A stretch of 39,966 nucleotides of DNA from Massilia psychrophila (GTDB taxonomy: Bacteria; Pseudomonadota; Gammaproteobacteria; Burkholderiales; Burkholderiaceae_D): positions 1 through 39,966 of the forward strand of contig NZ_PDOB01000036.1 of NCBI RefSeq assembly GCF_002760665.1, written 5' to 3'. Of this stretch, positions 28,198 through 35,300 are shown piece after piece. Below the pieces are notes generated by a model. It worked only from the letters and a program-made list of their open reading frames with translations, ran no database searches and was not told where the DNA came from. The translations under genes were made by a program, and so were the position numbers. Position 1 is the first letter of the stretch; the number at the start of each line of letters is the position of its first letter.

Positions 28198-29157
28198 TCA
28201 GGCGCTGCCGAACGCCGCCACGTCGACGCTGACCGCGACCGGTTTAGTGCGCGCGCGCGGCGTGCCGGTCGGCCGTTCCAGCAAATCGAGCACCAGCGCG
28301 GCGGGATTGCAACCGATCGATGCATGCAGCCCGCAATACGAGGTGGTCAGGCGCGGGTTCACTTCGAGCACCACCACGCCTTGCCCGGTGACGATGAAGT
28401 CGACCCCGACATAGCCCCACAGGCCGGGAATGGCGGCGTTAACCGACTGCGCCAGCCGCGCGAAGCGGCCGGCATCGTCACAGATGCTGTTGACAGTCGT
28501 GCCGAGGAAGTGGAACTGGTTGTCGCGCACGGCAATGCGCTGCTCGTTGCAACTAAGCACTTGTGCGTCGTCCTCGCAGCACAGCAGCGACAAGCTGCCC
28601 AGCTTGCCCTGGATGAACGGTTGCAGCACGTAGCCGGCATCGCCGCTGGCGGCAATCCACGCCAGCGCCGTATTGGCGTCCGGGAAGATGCGGGTGTTCA
28701 GGCAGCCGGCGCCGTCGTCCGGTTTGACCACCCACCCCCCGCTCCAGTCCGGCAAAGCCTGGCCGGGTGTGTAAGTGGCGGCCACTGCCACGCCGGCCCG
28801 GGCCAGCGCGCGCGCCGTACGCAGCTTGCTGGCAGCGACCCGCAGTGCCGCCGGCCTGCTGCCAAGCAAAATTCGATTGCGCCTGAGCACCTGGCGCGAC
28901 AGGCGCTCGAGCAGGCCGCCGGCCTCCGGCGCCAGCGGCCACACCGCGTCGGCCGCCTGCAGGCAGGCGTCAAAACGGTGCGCGAACAGGCCGGGCTCGC
29001 TGATGGTGATGAGCTCGATTTCGGGCAGTGCGGCCAGGTCGGCCAGCAGCGCGCCCAGCATGATGCGCCCGTGGTGCTTGAGCGAATCGGGCGACGTGGC
29101 GCCGGTTGAGCCATCGCCACCGCCGCCGGACGCGTAGTCGAATGCAAACACTTTCAT
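28198..29157 (-). CDS. ATP-grasp enzyme, COG1821/MfnD-like
   Basis: A 319-residue ATP-grasp ligase. The N-terminus MKVFAFDYASGGGGDG resembles COG1821 proteins, which include the archaeal tyramine-glutamate ligase MfnD of methanofuran synthesis. The nucleotide-binding strand is GWVVKPDDGAG, and the metal-binding end is VVLEVNPRLTTSYCGL (Glu and Asn ligands). MKVF at 29157 is preferred to a start 21 bp upstream, since it is where similarity begins. It is the last gene of the minus-strand xox accessory operon, 75 nt behind the unknown secreted protein. No other methanofuran or tetrahydromethanopterin genes are in the window, so the product is open. The assignment to COG1821 is from memory of the family. 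Confidence 0.75.
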   Translation of the reverse strand: MKVFAFDYASGGGGDGSTGATSPDSLKHHGRIMLGALLADLAALPEIELITISEPGLFAHRFDACLQAADAVWPLAPEAGGLLERLSRQVLRRNRILLGSRPAALRVAASKLRTARALARAGVAVAATYTPGQALPDWSGGWVVKPDDGAGCLNTRIFPDANTALAWIAASGDAGYVLQPFIQGKLGSLSLLCCEDDAQVLSCNEQRIAVRDNQFHFLGTTVNSICDDAGRFARLAQSVNAAIPGLWGYVGVDFIVTGQGVVVLEVNPRLTTSYCGLHASIGCNPAALVLDLLERPTGTPRARTKPVAVSVDVAAFGSA

Positions 29158-29232
29158 GGCTGACACTTGCGCTCCCATGCTCTGCTCATGCCTGCTGTCC
29201 GCTGCCCGTTGCCGCTGCCGGCGATTGCACCG

Positions 29233-29916
29233 TCAGCGCTTGTCTTTCGTGGTGCTTACCAGGGTCAGTGTTTGATTCATCAAAGGTGCGTTGCCGGCCG
29301 GGCCGGCGAGCGCGCTGCCGACCCGGTACACGCCGCCGGGCACCTGCGCACTAATGACAAATGTATAACGCTTAGGAACATATTGTTCGAACCGCTTGGC
29401 CAGCGGGTCGTTTCGGTAGGGCTCGATGCTGACCTCGCGGCCATCGACCCGCTTGCCGCCGTAGGTGAAATGCGCCGGCCGCACTTGCGCCGCCTCGGCC
29501 AGCGCCAGCCGGATCCGCTTGCGGAAATAGTTGCTGGAGCCTCCAGTCAGCCGTTTCATCTCGGCGATGTCGTGCTCGAGGAAGCCGAGCAACGCCGGGT
29601 TGCCTTCGGCGCCTTCCACGCCAGGCGTCTGGCGCTGGCGAGTCCCGGACAGGAAATGCATCGTCACCGATGGCTTTCCGGCAGCTTCCCCTTCAGCCAG
29701 TACTACCTCGACCGTGTCGTCGAAGCCCGGTTCCAGGCTGCCCGCCTTGCGAAAGGCATACGTCAGCGTCAGCGGCGCACGCACGTTTTTCAAGTGATTG
29801 GTCTGAAACAGCAAGGTCTCGGCGGGCGAGATGGCTTGCGCCGTGGCGGCCCCCATTGCCAGCGCAAAACCAGTACAAACCAGCCCAACGATGCAGTGTC
29901 GTGTCGGAAAAATCAT
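29233..29916 (-). CDS. Unknown secreted protein of the xox operon
   Basis: A 227-residue protein with a clear signal peptide (VGLVCTGFALAMGAATAQA|ISPAE). The mature part is soluble and beta-rich (LFQTNHLKNVRAPLTLTYAFRK, KPSVTMHFLSGTR, FTYGGKRVDGREVSIEPYRND, KRYTFVISAQVPGGVYRV). No Cys pairs, haem motif or lipobox are visible. I do not recognise a named family. The segment LLFQTNHLKNV followed by LTLTYAF recalls hypothetical periplasmic proteins encoded beside quinoprotein dehydrogenases. The ATG at 29916 has GAGGAA upstream and lies 10 nt after the xoxJ stop, so cotranscription is near certain. A role in XoxF maturation or periplasmic delivery is a guess. Confidence 0.7.
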   Translation of the reverse strand: MIFPTRHCIVGLVCTGFALAMGAATAQAISPAETLLFQTNHLKNVRAPLTLTYAFRKAGSLEPGFDDTVEVVLAEGEAAGKPSVTMHFLSGTRQRQTPGVEGAEGNPALLGFLEHDIAEMKRLTGGSSNYFRKRIRLALAEAAQVRPAHFTYGGKRVDGREVSIEPYRNDPLAKRFEQYVPKRYTFVISAQVPGGVYRVGSALAGPAGNAPLMNQTLTLVSTTKDKR

Positions 29917-29926
29917 CGCTGGTTCC

Positions 29927-30829
29927 TCACTTACGCGCTGCGGCCTGCACCGGCGCTGGCGGCGCCAGCTCCAGCAGCGGGACACCGTATTGCGCCAGAA
30001 TGGCATTAATCTGCGGCCGCTTTTTGTCGAGCGCCTCGTCGATCAATTTCTTGTACGCCGCTTCGCCGAAACGCGTCGCCATCGCGATCTCGAAATCGAA
30101 CTTGACGCCGGGCTGCGGCTTCAAGGGGATGGCGACAATCGGCACCGTCTTCGACTGCTGGGAGAAATAGCCGGCGATCGGTCCCCAGATGAAGGCGACG
30201 TCGATGACGCCGCTGGCCAGGTCTTTTTCGACCATTTCTCCGGGATAGCGCTCGGCGTCGCCGGACTGCTGCTGGTACGACACGATCTGCTCGATCAGGC
30301 CATTTTCGAGCAGCCAGTTGGCAACTGGCGAGCCGCCGAATATGCCCAGGCGCAGCTTGGCGCGCTGGCCGGCGTCGAGCTTTTTCAGATCTTCCAACGT
30401 GCGAACGCCATCGAGGCCCTTGCCCTTCACATACGCCATCGAATACGTCGAGCGATAGTAGGGCCGGGTGGTCGCGCCCATGTCGAATCCGGCCGCGACG
30501 CTGGTCACCAGGTCGCACTTGAAAGTGTCCGAATCGGGCTCTTTGGCGCGCAGCGTGTTGCGGATAAATCCCATGCGCTGCGGGTACCAGGTGTAGTCGA
30601 TCTTCCACCCCAGTTCGGTTGCCAGCAAGGCGGCGATCTTGTTTTCGAAGCCTTCCAGCGCGCGGTTGGAGAACGGCAGGTTGTTCGGATCCTGGCACAC
30701 TCGTAATGTTTTTTGCGGCTCCGGCTCGGCTTGTGGTTGCGCCCGCAGCCCGCCTGCCGCCGCAGCCAGCATCAGGGCGGCAACCGTGCCGCGCGCCAGT
30801 TTGTTCGAGGTGCTTCGACGTAGTCTCAC
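29927..30829 (-). CDS. xoxJ: XoxJ, periplasmic binding protein partner of XoxF
   Basis: A 300-residue exported protein of the solute-binding-protein fold (family 3) that accompanies methanol dehydrogenases (MxaJ/XoxJ). XoxJ is thought to help activate or fold XoxF in the periplasm. After the signal peptide come the typical LRVCQDPNNLPFSNRALEGFENKIAALLA, the RMGFIRNTL segment, CDLVTSVAAGFDMGATTRPYYRSTY and VDVAFIWGPIAGYFS. It starts with GTG at 30829, overlapping the xoxG stop (GTGA), so the two are translationally coupled. No ABC permease or ATPase accompanies it, as expected for a dedicated chaperone-like role. Confidence 0.9.
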   Translation of the reverse strand: MRLRRSTSNKLARGTVAALMLAAAAGGLRAQPQAEPEPQKTLRVCQDPNNLPFSNRALEGFENKIAALLATELGWKIDYTWYPQRMGFIRNTLRAKEPDSDTFKCDLVTSVAAGFDMGATTRPYYRSTYSMAYVKGKGLDGVRTLEDLKKLDAGQRAKLRLGIFGGSPVANWLLENGLIEQIVSYQQQSGDAERYPGEMVEKDLASGVIDVAFIWGPIAGYFSQQSKTVPIVAIPLKPQPGVKFDFEIAMATRFGEAAYKKLIDEALDKKRPQINAILAQYGVPLLELAPPAPVQAAARK

Positions 30830-31230
30830 TTGCCGATCTCCTCGAGCCGGCCCGCGTTGATGGCACCGTCCGAGCGGCCCTTCAGGTAGGCGTACAGGTT
30901 GTCGATGTTGTCGACGACCTGCTTGCTGCCGTCGAAGTTCGGCATGCCTTTGGCGATGCGGCCCTGCAGCACGACGGTCTTGAATTCATCGGGTGTGAGC
31001 ACCTTCAGGCTATTGACGAGCGACGGCCCGACCATGCCTTCCTGCGCCGCGCCATGGCAGCGCTCGCAAGCGAGCGAACGCCAGGTGCGCCAGCCCTTCA
31101 AGGTCTGGGTGTCGACCTTGTTGCCGTCGACGACTTTGTACGGCGCCGGCGCGGCCTGGGTGTTGGCAATGGCGGTGGCGCCGGCAATGCAAAGCACGGC
31201 TGTCAGCGCGGACAGTAATCCTTTTTTCAT
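30826..31230 (-). CDS. xoxG: XoxG, cytochrome c electron acceptor of XoxF
   Basis: A 134-residue periplasmic cytochrome c with a signal peptide (LLSALTAVLCIAGATAIA) and a single haem site CERCH (55-59). The axial Met is in KGMPNFDG (Met96). XoxG takes electrons from the PQQ of XoxF. In other methylotrophs it is adapted to light-lanthanide XoxF. GAGGAA lies 6 nt before the ATG. A 103-nt gap separates it from the upstream small gene and contains the dyad at 31255-31272. It overlaps xoxJ by 4 nt. Confidence 0.91.
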   Translation of the reverse strand: MKKGLLSALTAVLCIAGATAIANTQAAPAPYKVVDGNKVDTQTLKGWRTWRSLACERCHGAAQEGMVGPSLVNSLKVLTPDEFKTVVLQGRIAKGMPNFDGSKQVVDNIDNLYAYLKGRSDGAINAGRLEEIGK

Positions 31231-31254
31231 GGCTATTCCTCAAATAAGTGCAGG

Positions 31255-31272
31255 TGTTCCGTTTCTGGAACA
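31255..31272. promoter_or_regulatory. Dyad TGTTCC-N6-GGAACA upstream of xoxG
   Basis: Perfect 6-bp arms, TGTTCC (31255-31260) and GGAACA (31267-31272), centred 33 bp before the xoxG start. It resembles the dyad at 23503-23519 between the TonB-receptor and ZIP-type genes. It could be an activator or repressor site, or a small RNA stem in the polycistronic message. Confidence 0.45.
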
Positions 31273-31333
31273 AAAATCGATCCGACTGTGCTGCGGCGGT
31301 GGCTGCCACGACGGCCGCAACCGCGTTGCGGGT

Positions 31334-31672
31334 TCACTTGATATCGCAGGCGCTGCGGGCCTTGGCCTGCAGCGCCTTGTATTTGTTGGCCATTGCCTGG
31401 ACCGACTCGGGATCGCGAAATGCGGCTCCGCCGGGTCCACGCAAGCCCTGGTGGCGCAGCGCCGTCGAAATCTCGACGTACTCGCTGTAGCCCACTTGCT
31501 GGGCAATCCGGTCGATGGTGCAGGAACACTTGTAGAGATATTCTTGTTTGCCCGGCTGAGCGGCCATGCATTCGAGTACGTATTCGACGCGGTCGGTGGT
31601 CGGAAAATCGTTCGCGTGCGCCACCATCGGACTACCGGCGGCCAGCAACAGCAGCAAGCGCATTTTTTTCAT
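31334..31672 (-). CDS. Small secreted cysteine protein of the xox operon
   Basis: A 112-residue exported protein with a short signal peptide (LLLLLAAGSPMVAHA|ND). The mature chain is mostly helical and has four Cys: one in EYVLECMAAQ, two in YKCSCTID, and one near the C-terminus (SACDIK). This pattern suggests two disulfides or a metal/haem-binding site, but no CxxCH is present. I do not recognise a named family. It is the first gene after the sigma-54 promoter, with GGGAGA ahead of the ATG, and is followed by xoxG and xoxJ. A role in XoxF/XoxG maturation or in lanthanide handling is plausible but unproven. Confidence 0.75.
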   Translation of the reverse strand: MKKMRLLLLLAAGSPMVAHANDFPTTDRVEYVLECMAAQPGKQEYLYKCSCTIDRIAQQVGYSEYVEISTALRHQGLRGPGGAAFRDPESVQAMANKYKALQAKARSACDIK

Positions 31673-31712
31673 TGTCGTCTCCCTTGTTTTCAGGTTCTAC
31701 CGATCACTCGTG

Positions 31713-31728
31713 TGCATGTTTCATGCCA
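31713..31728 (-). promoter_or_regulatory. Sigma-54 promoter of the xox accessory operon
   Basis: The minus strand reads TGGCATGAAACATGCA, matching the consensus TGGCACG-N4-TTGCA at 14 of 16 counted positions including the N4. The invariant GG (-24) and GC (-12) are exactly 10 bp apart. The start of transcription would be near 31703, 31 nt before the small gene. It fits control by the AcoR-like activator encoded at 24442-26448. Confidence 0.65.
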
Positions 31729-31770
31729 TGAGGGAGCACATGCGGCAAGAGCCGGGGGTAGCTTGGCGCG

Positions 31771-31805
31771 TTCCGGCAACCGGGCAAACTACCCGGCTGC
31801 CGGAA
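31771..31805. repeat. 14-bp inverted repeat between xoxF and the sigma-54 promoter
   Basis: TTCCGGCAACCGGG (31771-31784) pairs with CCCGGCTGCCGGAA (31792-31805) over a 7-nt loop, with a single mismatch (a G-U wobble in RNA). It lies 40 bp beyond the xoxF stop and about 45 bp upstream of the sigma-54 promoter. No U-tract follows. It is either the xoxF terminator stem, an mRNA-stabilising 3' end, or an upstream activating sequence. Confidence 0.6.
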
Positions 31806-31845
31806 TCACTCTGCACTCTGCGCGGAGATGGCTGACTTGAAGCGC

Positions 31846-33651
31846 TTACTGCGGCGGCAGCGCGAACACCGTCAAGGTACCGCCCAGGTTGGTGTACTTG
31901 GCCAGGTCCTTGTAACCGCCGACCGCGCCAAGGCCGTCGGTAGACTTGGTGAGCCCGGCCGCAAGGCCGATGCCGGCCCAGCCGCCGATGCCCGACAACA
32001 CGCCAATGTACTGGCGGCCCTTATATTCCCAAGTGTTGACGTTGCCGATGATGCCGGACGGCGTTTTGAATTTCCACAGCTCCTTGCCGTTGTTGTCGAC
32101 CGCCTTGATATAGCCTTCCAGCGTGCCGTAGAACACCACGTCGCCGGCCGTCGACAGCGCCCCGCTCCAGACCGAGAATTTCTCCGGCTTGGACCATACT
32201 ATTTTGCCGGTACCGGCATCCCAGGCGATGAAATTGCCCATGCCGCCGTGGCTGGTAGGCGCCGGATACATCGACAGCGTCGCGCCGACGTACGGCTGGC
32301 CCGCGACATATTCGCTAGCGAACGGCTCGTAGTCCATGCAGACGTGGTTGGTCGGCACATAGAACAGCCCGGTTTTCGGCGAGTAGGACGCTGGCTGCTG
32401 ATCCTTGGTGCCCAGTGCGGATGGGCAAATGCCCTTGCTGTTGACGTCAGGCCCGTTCTTGTCGGTGCTGTATTTGGCATTGACGATCGGGCGGCCGCTC
32501 TTCATGTCGATGCTGCTGGCCCAGTTCACGACCGGATCGAACTTCTGTGCCACCAACAGGGCGCCGGTGACGCGGTCGAGCGTGTAGCCGAAACCATTGC
32601 GGTCGAAGTGCACCAGCGCCTTACGGGTCTCGCCCTTGACCTTGACGTCGGCCAGGATCATCTCGTTGACGCCGTCGTAATCCCACTCGTCGTGCGGCGT
32701 CATCTGGTACACCCACTTGGCTTCGCCGGTGTCGAGGTCGCGGGCGAAAATCGTCATCGACCACTTGTTGTCGCCCGGCCGCTGGCGCGGATTCCAGGTA
32801 CTCGGATTGCCAGTGCCGTAGTACATCAGGTTGGTCGCCGGATCGTAGCTGTACCAGCCCCAGGTGGTGCCGCCGCCGATTTTCCATTGGTCGCCTTTCC
32901 AGGTCTTCAGCGACGAGTCCTTGCCAACCGGCGCCATCTTGCCGTCGGTCCAGGTCATGGTGGTGGCCGGGTTGATCCGCATGTCCGTATCAGGCCCGGT
33001 GCTAAATGCCTTCCAAAGCTCCTTGCCGGTGTTCATGTCGAACGCCGTGATGCGGCCGCGCACGCCGAACTCGCCGCCGCTGATGCCGGTAATGACCTTG
33101 TCCTTGAAAATATGCGGCGCATTGGTGGCGGTTTCGCCGACCTTCGGATTACCCGTGACAACTTTCCATATTTCCCTGCCGGTCTTCGCATCGAGGGCGA
33201 CAAGCGTGGTATCGGCCTGCTGCAAGAAAATCTTACCGTCCGAGTAAGCCACGCCACGGCTGACCGTGTCGCAGCACATCACCGGGATCACGGCCGGGTC
33301 CTGCTTTGGCTCGTATTTCCACTTGATGCTCTGGTCTTCGAGGTTGATGGCAAAGACATTGTTGGGGAACGGGCTGTGCACATACATGGTGTCGCCGATT
33401 ACCAGCGGTCCACCTTCGTGGCCGCGCAGCACGCCGGTCGAAAACGTCCACGCCACCTGCAGCGTCTTGGCGTTGTCCTTGTTAATCTGCTTCAGTTCGC
33501 TGTAGCGCTGGTTGGCCATGCCGCCGGCCTGCATCGCCCAGTTCTGCGGATTCTTGGTGAGCGCTTCGACATCGGAAGCAAAAGCGAAGGCAGGCGCGGA
33601 CATCAGGATTGCGCATTGCTGCCAGCGTTTAAAGTTTTTACTGGATAACAT
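31846..33651 (-). CDS. xoxF: XoxF, lanthanide-dependent PQQ methanol dehydrogenase
   Basis: A 601-residue periplasmic quinoprotein, full length, with a signal peptide cleaved near AFAFA|SD. It oxidises methanol to formaldehyde (or further) using PQQ and a lanthanide. The adjacent-cysteine pair that clamps PQQ is Cys126-Cys127 (VMCCDTV). Metal ligands are Glu194 (GGEFGVRG), Asn282 (GTGNPSTW) and the catalytic Asp324. The extra Asp326 in [11 protein letters not shown] is the hallmark that separates lanthanide XoxF from calcium MxaF, which has Ala there. Tryptophan-docking repeats are visible throughout. AGGAG lies 7 nt before the ATG. No mxaI-like small subunit is present. Confidence 0.96.
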   Translation of the reverse strand: MLSSKNFKRWQQCAILMSAPAFAFASDVEALTKNPQNWAMQAGGMANQRYSELKQINKDNAKTLQVAWTFSTGVLRGHEGGPLVIGDTMYVHSPFPNNVFAINLEDQSIKWKYEPKQDPAVIPVMCCDTVSRGVAYSDGKIFLQQADTTLVALDAKTGREIWKVVTGNPKVGETATNAPHIFKDKVITGISGGEFGVRGRITAFDMNTGKELWKAFSTGPDTDMRINPATTMTWTDGKMAPVGKDSSLKTWKGDQWKIGGGTTWGWYSYDPATNLMYYGTGNPSTWNPRQRPGDNKWSMTIFARDLDTGEAKWVYQMTPHDEWDYDGVNEMILADVKVKGETRKALVHFDRNGFGYTLDRVTGALLVAQKFDPVVNWASSIDMKSGRPIVNAKYSTDKNGPDVNSKGICPSALGTKDQQPASYSPKTGLFYVPTNHVCMDYEPFASEYVAGQPYVGATLSMYPAPTSHGGMGNFIAWDAGTGKIVWSKPEKFSVWSGALSTAGDVVFYGTLEGYIKAVDNNGKELWKFKTPSGIIGNVNTWEYKGRQYIGVLSGIGGWAGIGLAAGLTKSTDGLGAVGGYKDLAKYTNLGGTLTVFALPPQ

Positions 33652-33669
33652 GACTAATCTCCTATTTAG

Positions 33670-33696
33670 TTTTTATGGTCGAACCAACTAAGTCAA
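33670..33696 (-). promoter_or_regulatory. xoxF promoter with TTAGTT/AACTAA dyad
   Basis: The minus strand has TTGACT (33696-33691) and TAAAAA (33675-33670), 15 bp apart. This is an acceptable -35 with a poor, short-spaced -10. A dyad TTAGTT (33666-33671) / AACTAA (33686-33691) overlaps both elements and resembles the palindrome ahead of gfa. No sigma-54 signature is seen here. Confidence 0.4.
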
Positions 33697-33705
33697 CCCG
33701 ATATC

Positions 33706-33728
33706 CGCACCGCTTTGAGGGCGGTGCG
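33706..33728. repeat. Perfect 8-bp inverted repeat upstream of xoxF
   Basis: CGCACCGC (33706-33713) and GCGGTGCG (33721-33728) are separated by 7 nt. The repeat lies between the gfa stop and the xoxF promoter. As a minus-strand RNA it would form a stable stem about 35 nt after gfa, but without a following U-run, so it is a weak terminator or a protein site. Confidence 0.5.
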
Positions 33729-33762
33729 AAAGTGAAACGCGATTAAAAAATTTTCTATTCTT

Positions 33763-34338
33763 TCACTTGAGCACGCCGGACAGCTTGGCGGCTTGGGTCG
33801 CCAAAGCATCCATCAATGGCGGCGACAGGCAGTCGTACGGAGTAAGCCCGAGTTCGGCCAAGGTGGCCCTGACGGCGCCCATGTTGTCCGGTTTGGCGCC
33901 GGACTCGATGATCGACGATACAAAAGCGGCAAATGTCGGTTGCGCCCAGCCGGACTGTGTCGAGCGCTCGGTGTGAACGAAGTCGAGGCCGAAAAATGCA
34001 TGCTGGGTGTTTTCGATGCGGCCGTACATGTGCACGCCGCAGGCGGTGCAGGCGTGGCGCCTGATGGTGGTGTCCGGATCGACCACGTTCAGTTTGTCGG
34101 CGTTGGCGGTGACGGCAACGTTTTCGCGCGATATCACGGCAACCTGGGAAAACATCGCGCCTTCCGGTTTCCAGCACTTGGTGCAACCGCAGACGTGGTT
34201 GTGGGCGGTCTGCCCGCTGAGCACCACGGTGACCGGGTCGGTCGCGCACAGGCACGTCAAGGTGCCGCCGCTAAAACCTTCGACGGTCGGTTTGATACCG
34301 GCATCGACGGCCGGATGGATTTTCACTGCATTTTCCAT
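33763..34338 (-). CDS. gfa: Gfa, glutathione-dependent formaldehyde-activating enzyme
   Basis: A 191-residue zinc protein that speeds the condensation of formaldehyde with glutathione to S-hydroxymethylglutathione, the first step of the glutathione pathway. Zinc ligands are seen as TCLCATDP, then [14 protein letters not shown] and [16 protein letters not shown], the Gfa pattern. AAGGGA lies about 7 nt before the ATG. It is followed by xoxF 111 nt downstream on the same strand and preceded by fghA, so formaldehyde formation and capture are encoded together. Confidence 0.94.
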   Translation of the reverse strand: MENAVKIHPAVDAGIKPTVEGFSGGTLTCLCATDPVTVVLSGQTAHNHVCGCTKCWKPEGAMFSQVAVISRENVAVTANADKLNVVDPDTTIRRHACTACGVHMYGRIENTQHAFFGLDFVHTERSTQSGWAQPTFAAFVSSIIESGAKPDNMGAVRATLAELGLTPYDCLSPPLMDALATQAAKLSGVLK

Positions 34339-34364
34339 AATATGTCCCTTGGTTTTGGTTGATT

Positions 34365-34378
34365 TAGTTACCTAACTA
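34365..34378. promoter_or_regulatory. Palindrome TAGTTA-CC-TAACTA upstream of gfa
   Basis: Perfect 6-bp arms with a 2-bp centre, 27 bp before the gfa start. It shares TTAGTT/AACTA half-sites with the dyad at the xoxF promoter, which suggests one regulator for both genes. Confidence 0.4.
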
Positions 34379-34393
34379 CCGCTACCGGCGCGG

Positions 34394-34433
34394 GCTGGTG
34401 CCACGACGGTCATGTGAACGGCACTGCACCAGC
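34394..34433. repeat. Inverted repeat GCTGGTGC-N24-GCACCAGC in the fghA-gfa gap
   Basis: Perfect 8-bp arms at 34394-34401 and 34426-34433, extended inwards by GTGCC/GGCAC pairing out of register. A run of seven A follows on the plus strand. For minus-strand transcripts the U-run precedes the stem, so it is not a normal terminator for fghA. It may be an RNA processing or regulatory stem. Confidence 0.4.
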
Positions 34434-34447
34434 AAAAAAATCGCCTG

Positions 34448-35296
34448 CTATTGCTCCGCATGAAAACGCAGGTGATCCTCGACGAACGTCGAAATGAAAA
34501 AATAGCCATGGTCGTAGCCGGCATGCCGGCGCAAGCGCAGCGGCTGCTGCGCATTGGCGCAAGCTTGTTCGAACGCCTCCGGAAACAGCTGCGCGGCAAG
34601 GAAGCCATCGGCCAGGCCCTGGTCGATCAAAATGCCTTTCGGGAACGGCGCATGGCGGCTTGCCATCAGCGCGCTGGCGTCGTTCAGCCGCCAGTGTTCC
34701 TGGCTGTCGCCCAGATATCCCGTAAACGCTTTTTGGCCCCAGGCGCACTGGCTTGGCGCGCAGATCGGCGCGAAGGCCGATACCGATCGGAACAATTCCG
34801 GATGACGCAGCGCCAGCACCAGCGCACCGTGCCCCCCCATCGAATGGCCGAAGATGCCGACCCGCGCAACATCGACCGGTAATTGCGCCACAACCAGTTG
34901 ATGCAGCTCGAGTACATAGCTATGCATCTTGTAATGCGCGTTCCACGGCGGCTCGGTGGCGTCGACATAAAAGCCCGCCCCCAGCCCAAAATCCCAGCTG
35001 GCCGCTTCGCCGTCGATGGCCGCGCCGCGCGGGCTGGTGTCGAGCGTCACCAATATCATTCCCAGTTCGGCGGCCACGCGCTGGGCACCGCCCTTGAGCA
35101 TGAAGGTTTCCTCGGTACAGGTCAGGCCGGCCAGGTAAAACAAGGCGGGCAGCTTGCCGCCGTGCGCCTGCGCCGGCAGGAACACCGAGAAACGCATCGG
35201 CAGGCCGATTGCATGCGACTGATGCGAATAGAAGCGCTGCACGCCGCCAAAGCAGGTGTGTTCGCTGATCAGTTCAAGCGTTTCAATGGTACTCAT
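34448..35296 (-). CDS. fghA: S-formylglutathione hydrolase
   Basis: A 282-residue esterase-D-type alpha/beta hydrolase that splits S-formylglutathione into formate and glutathione. The nucleophile is Ser152 in GIFGHSMGGHGALV. The acid is in the LIDQGLADGFL segment, and the His in RRHAGYDHGYFFI. The N-terminal VQRFYSHQSHAIGLPMRFSVFLP and the LAGLTCTEETFMLKGGAQ oxyanion region are typical of FghA. The gene is 4 nt behind frmA, so the two are cotranscribed, and it completes the pathway with gfa. Confidence 0.95.
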   Translation of the reverse strand: MSTIETLELISEHTCFGGVQRFYSHQSHAIGLPMRFSVFLPAQAHGGKLPALFYLAGLTCTEETFMLKGGAQRVAAELGMILVTLDTSPRGAAIDGEAASWDFGLGAGFYVDATEPPWNAHYKMHSYVLELHQLVVAQLPVDVARVGIFGHSMGGHGALVLALRHPELFRSVSAFAPICAPSQCAWGQKAFTGYLGDSQEHWRLNDASALMASRHAPFPKGILIDQGLADGFLAAQLFPEAFEQACANAQQPLRLRRHAGYDHGYFFISTFVEDHLRFHAEQ

Positions 35297-35300
35297 GGCG

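Noticed and set aside
29927-30829. Substrate-binding protein of an ABC amino-acid transporter
   Set aside because: No permease or ATPase gene is near, and the position after xoxG and the sequence character match XoxJ/MxaJ.
31846-33651. Calcium-type methanol dehydrogenase (MxaF) or other PQQ alcohol dehydrogenase
   Set aside because: The Asp-Tyr-Asp motif at 324-326, the absence of an MxaI gene and the XoxG/XoxJ neighbours favour XoxF.
34394-34440. Intrinsic terminator after fghA
   Set aside because: For the minus-strand transcript the U-run comes before the stem rather than after it, so the element does not fit an intrinsic terminator.
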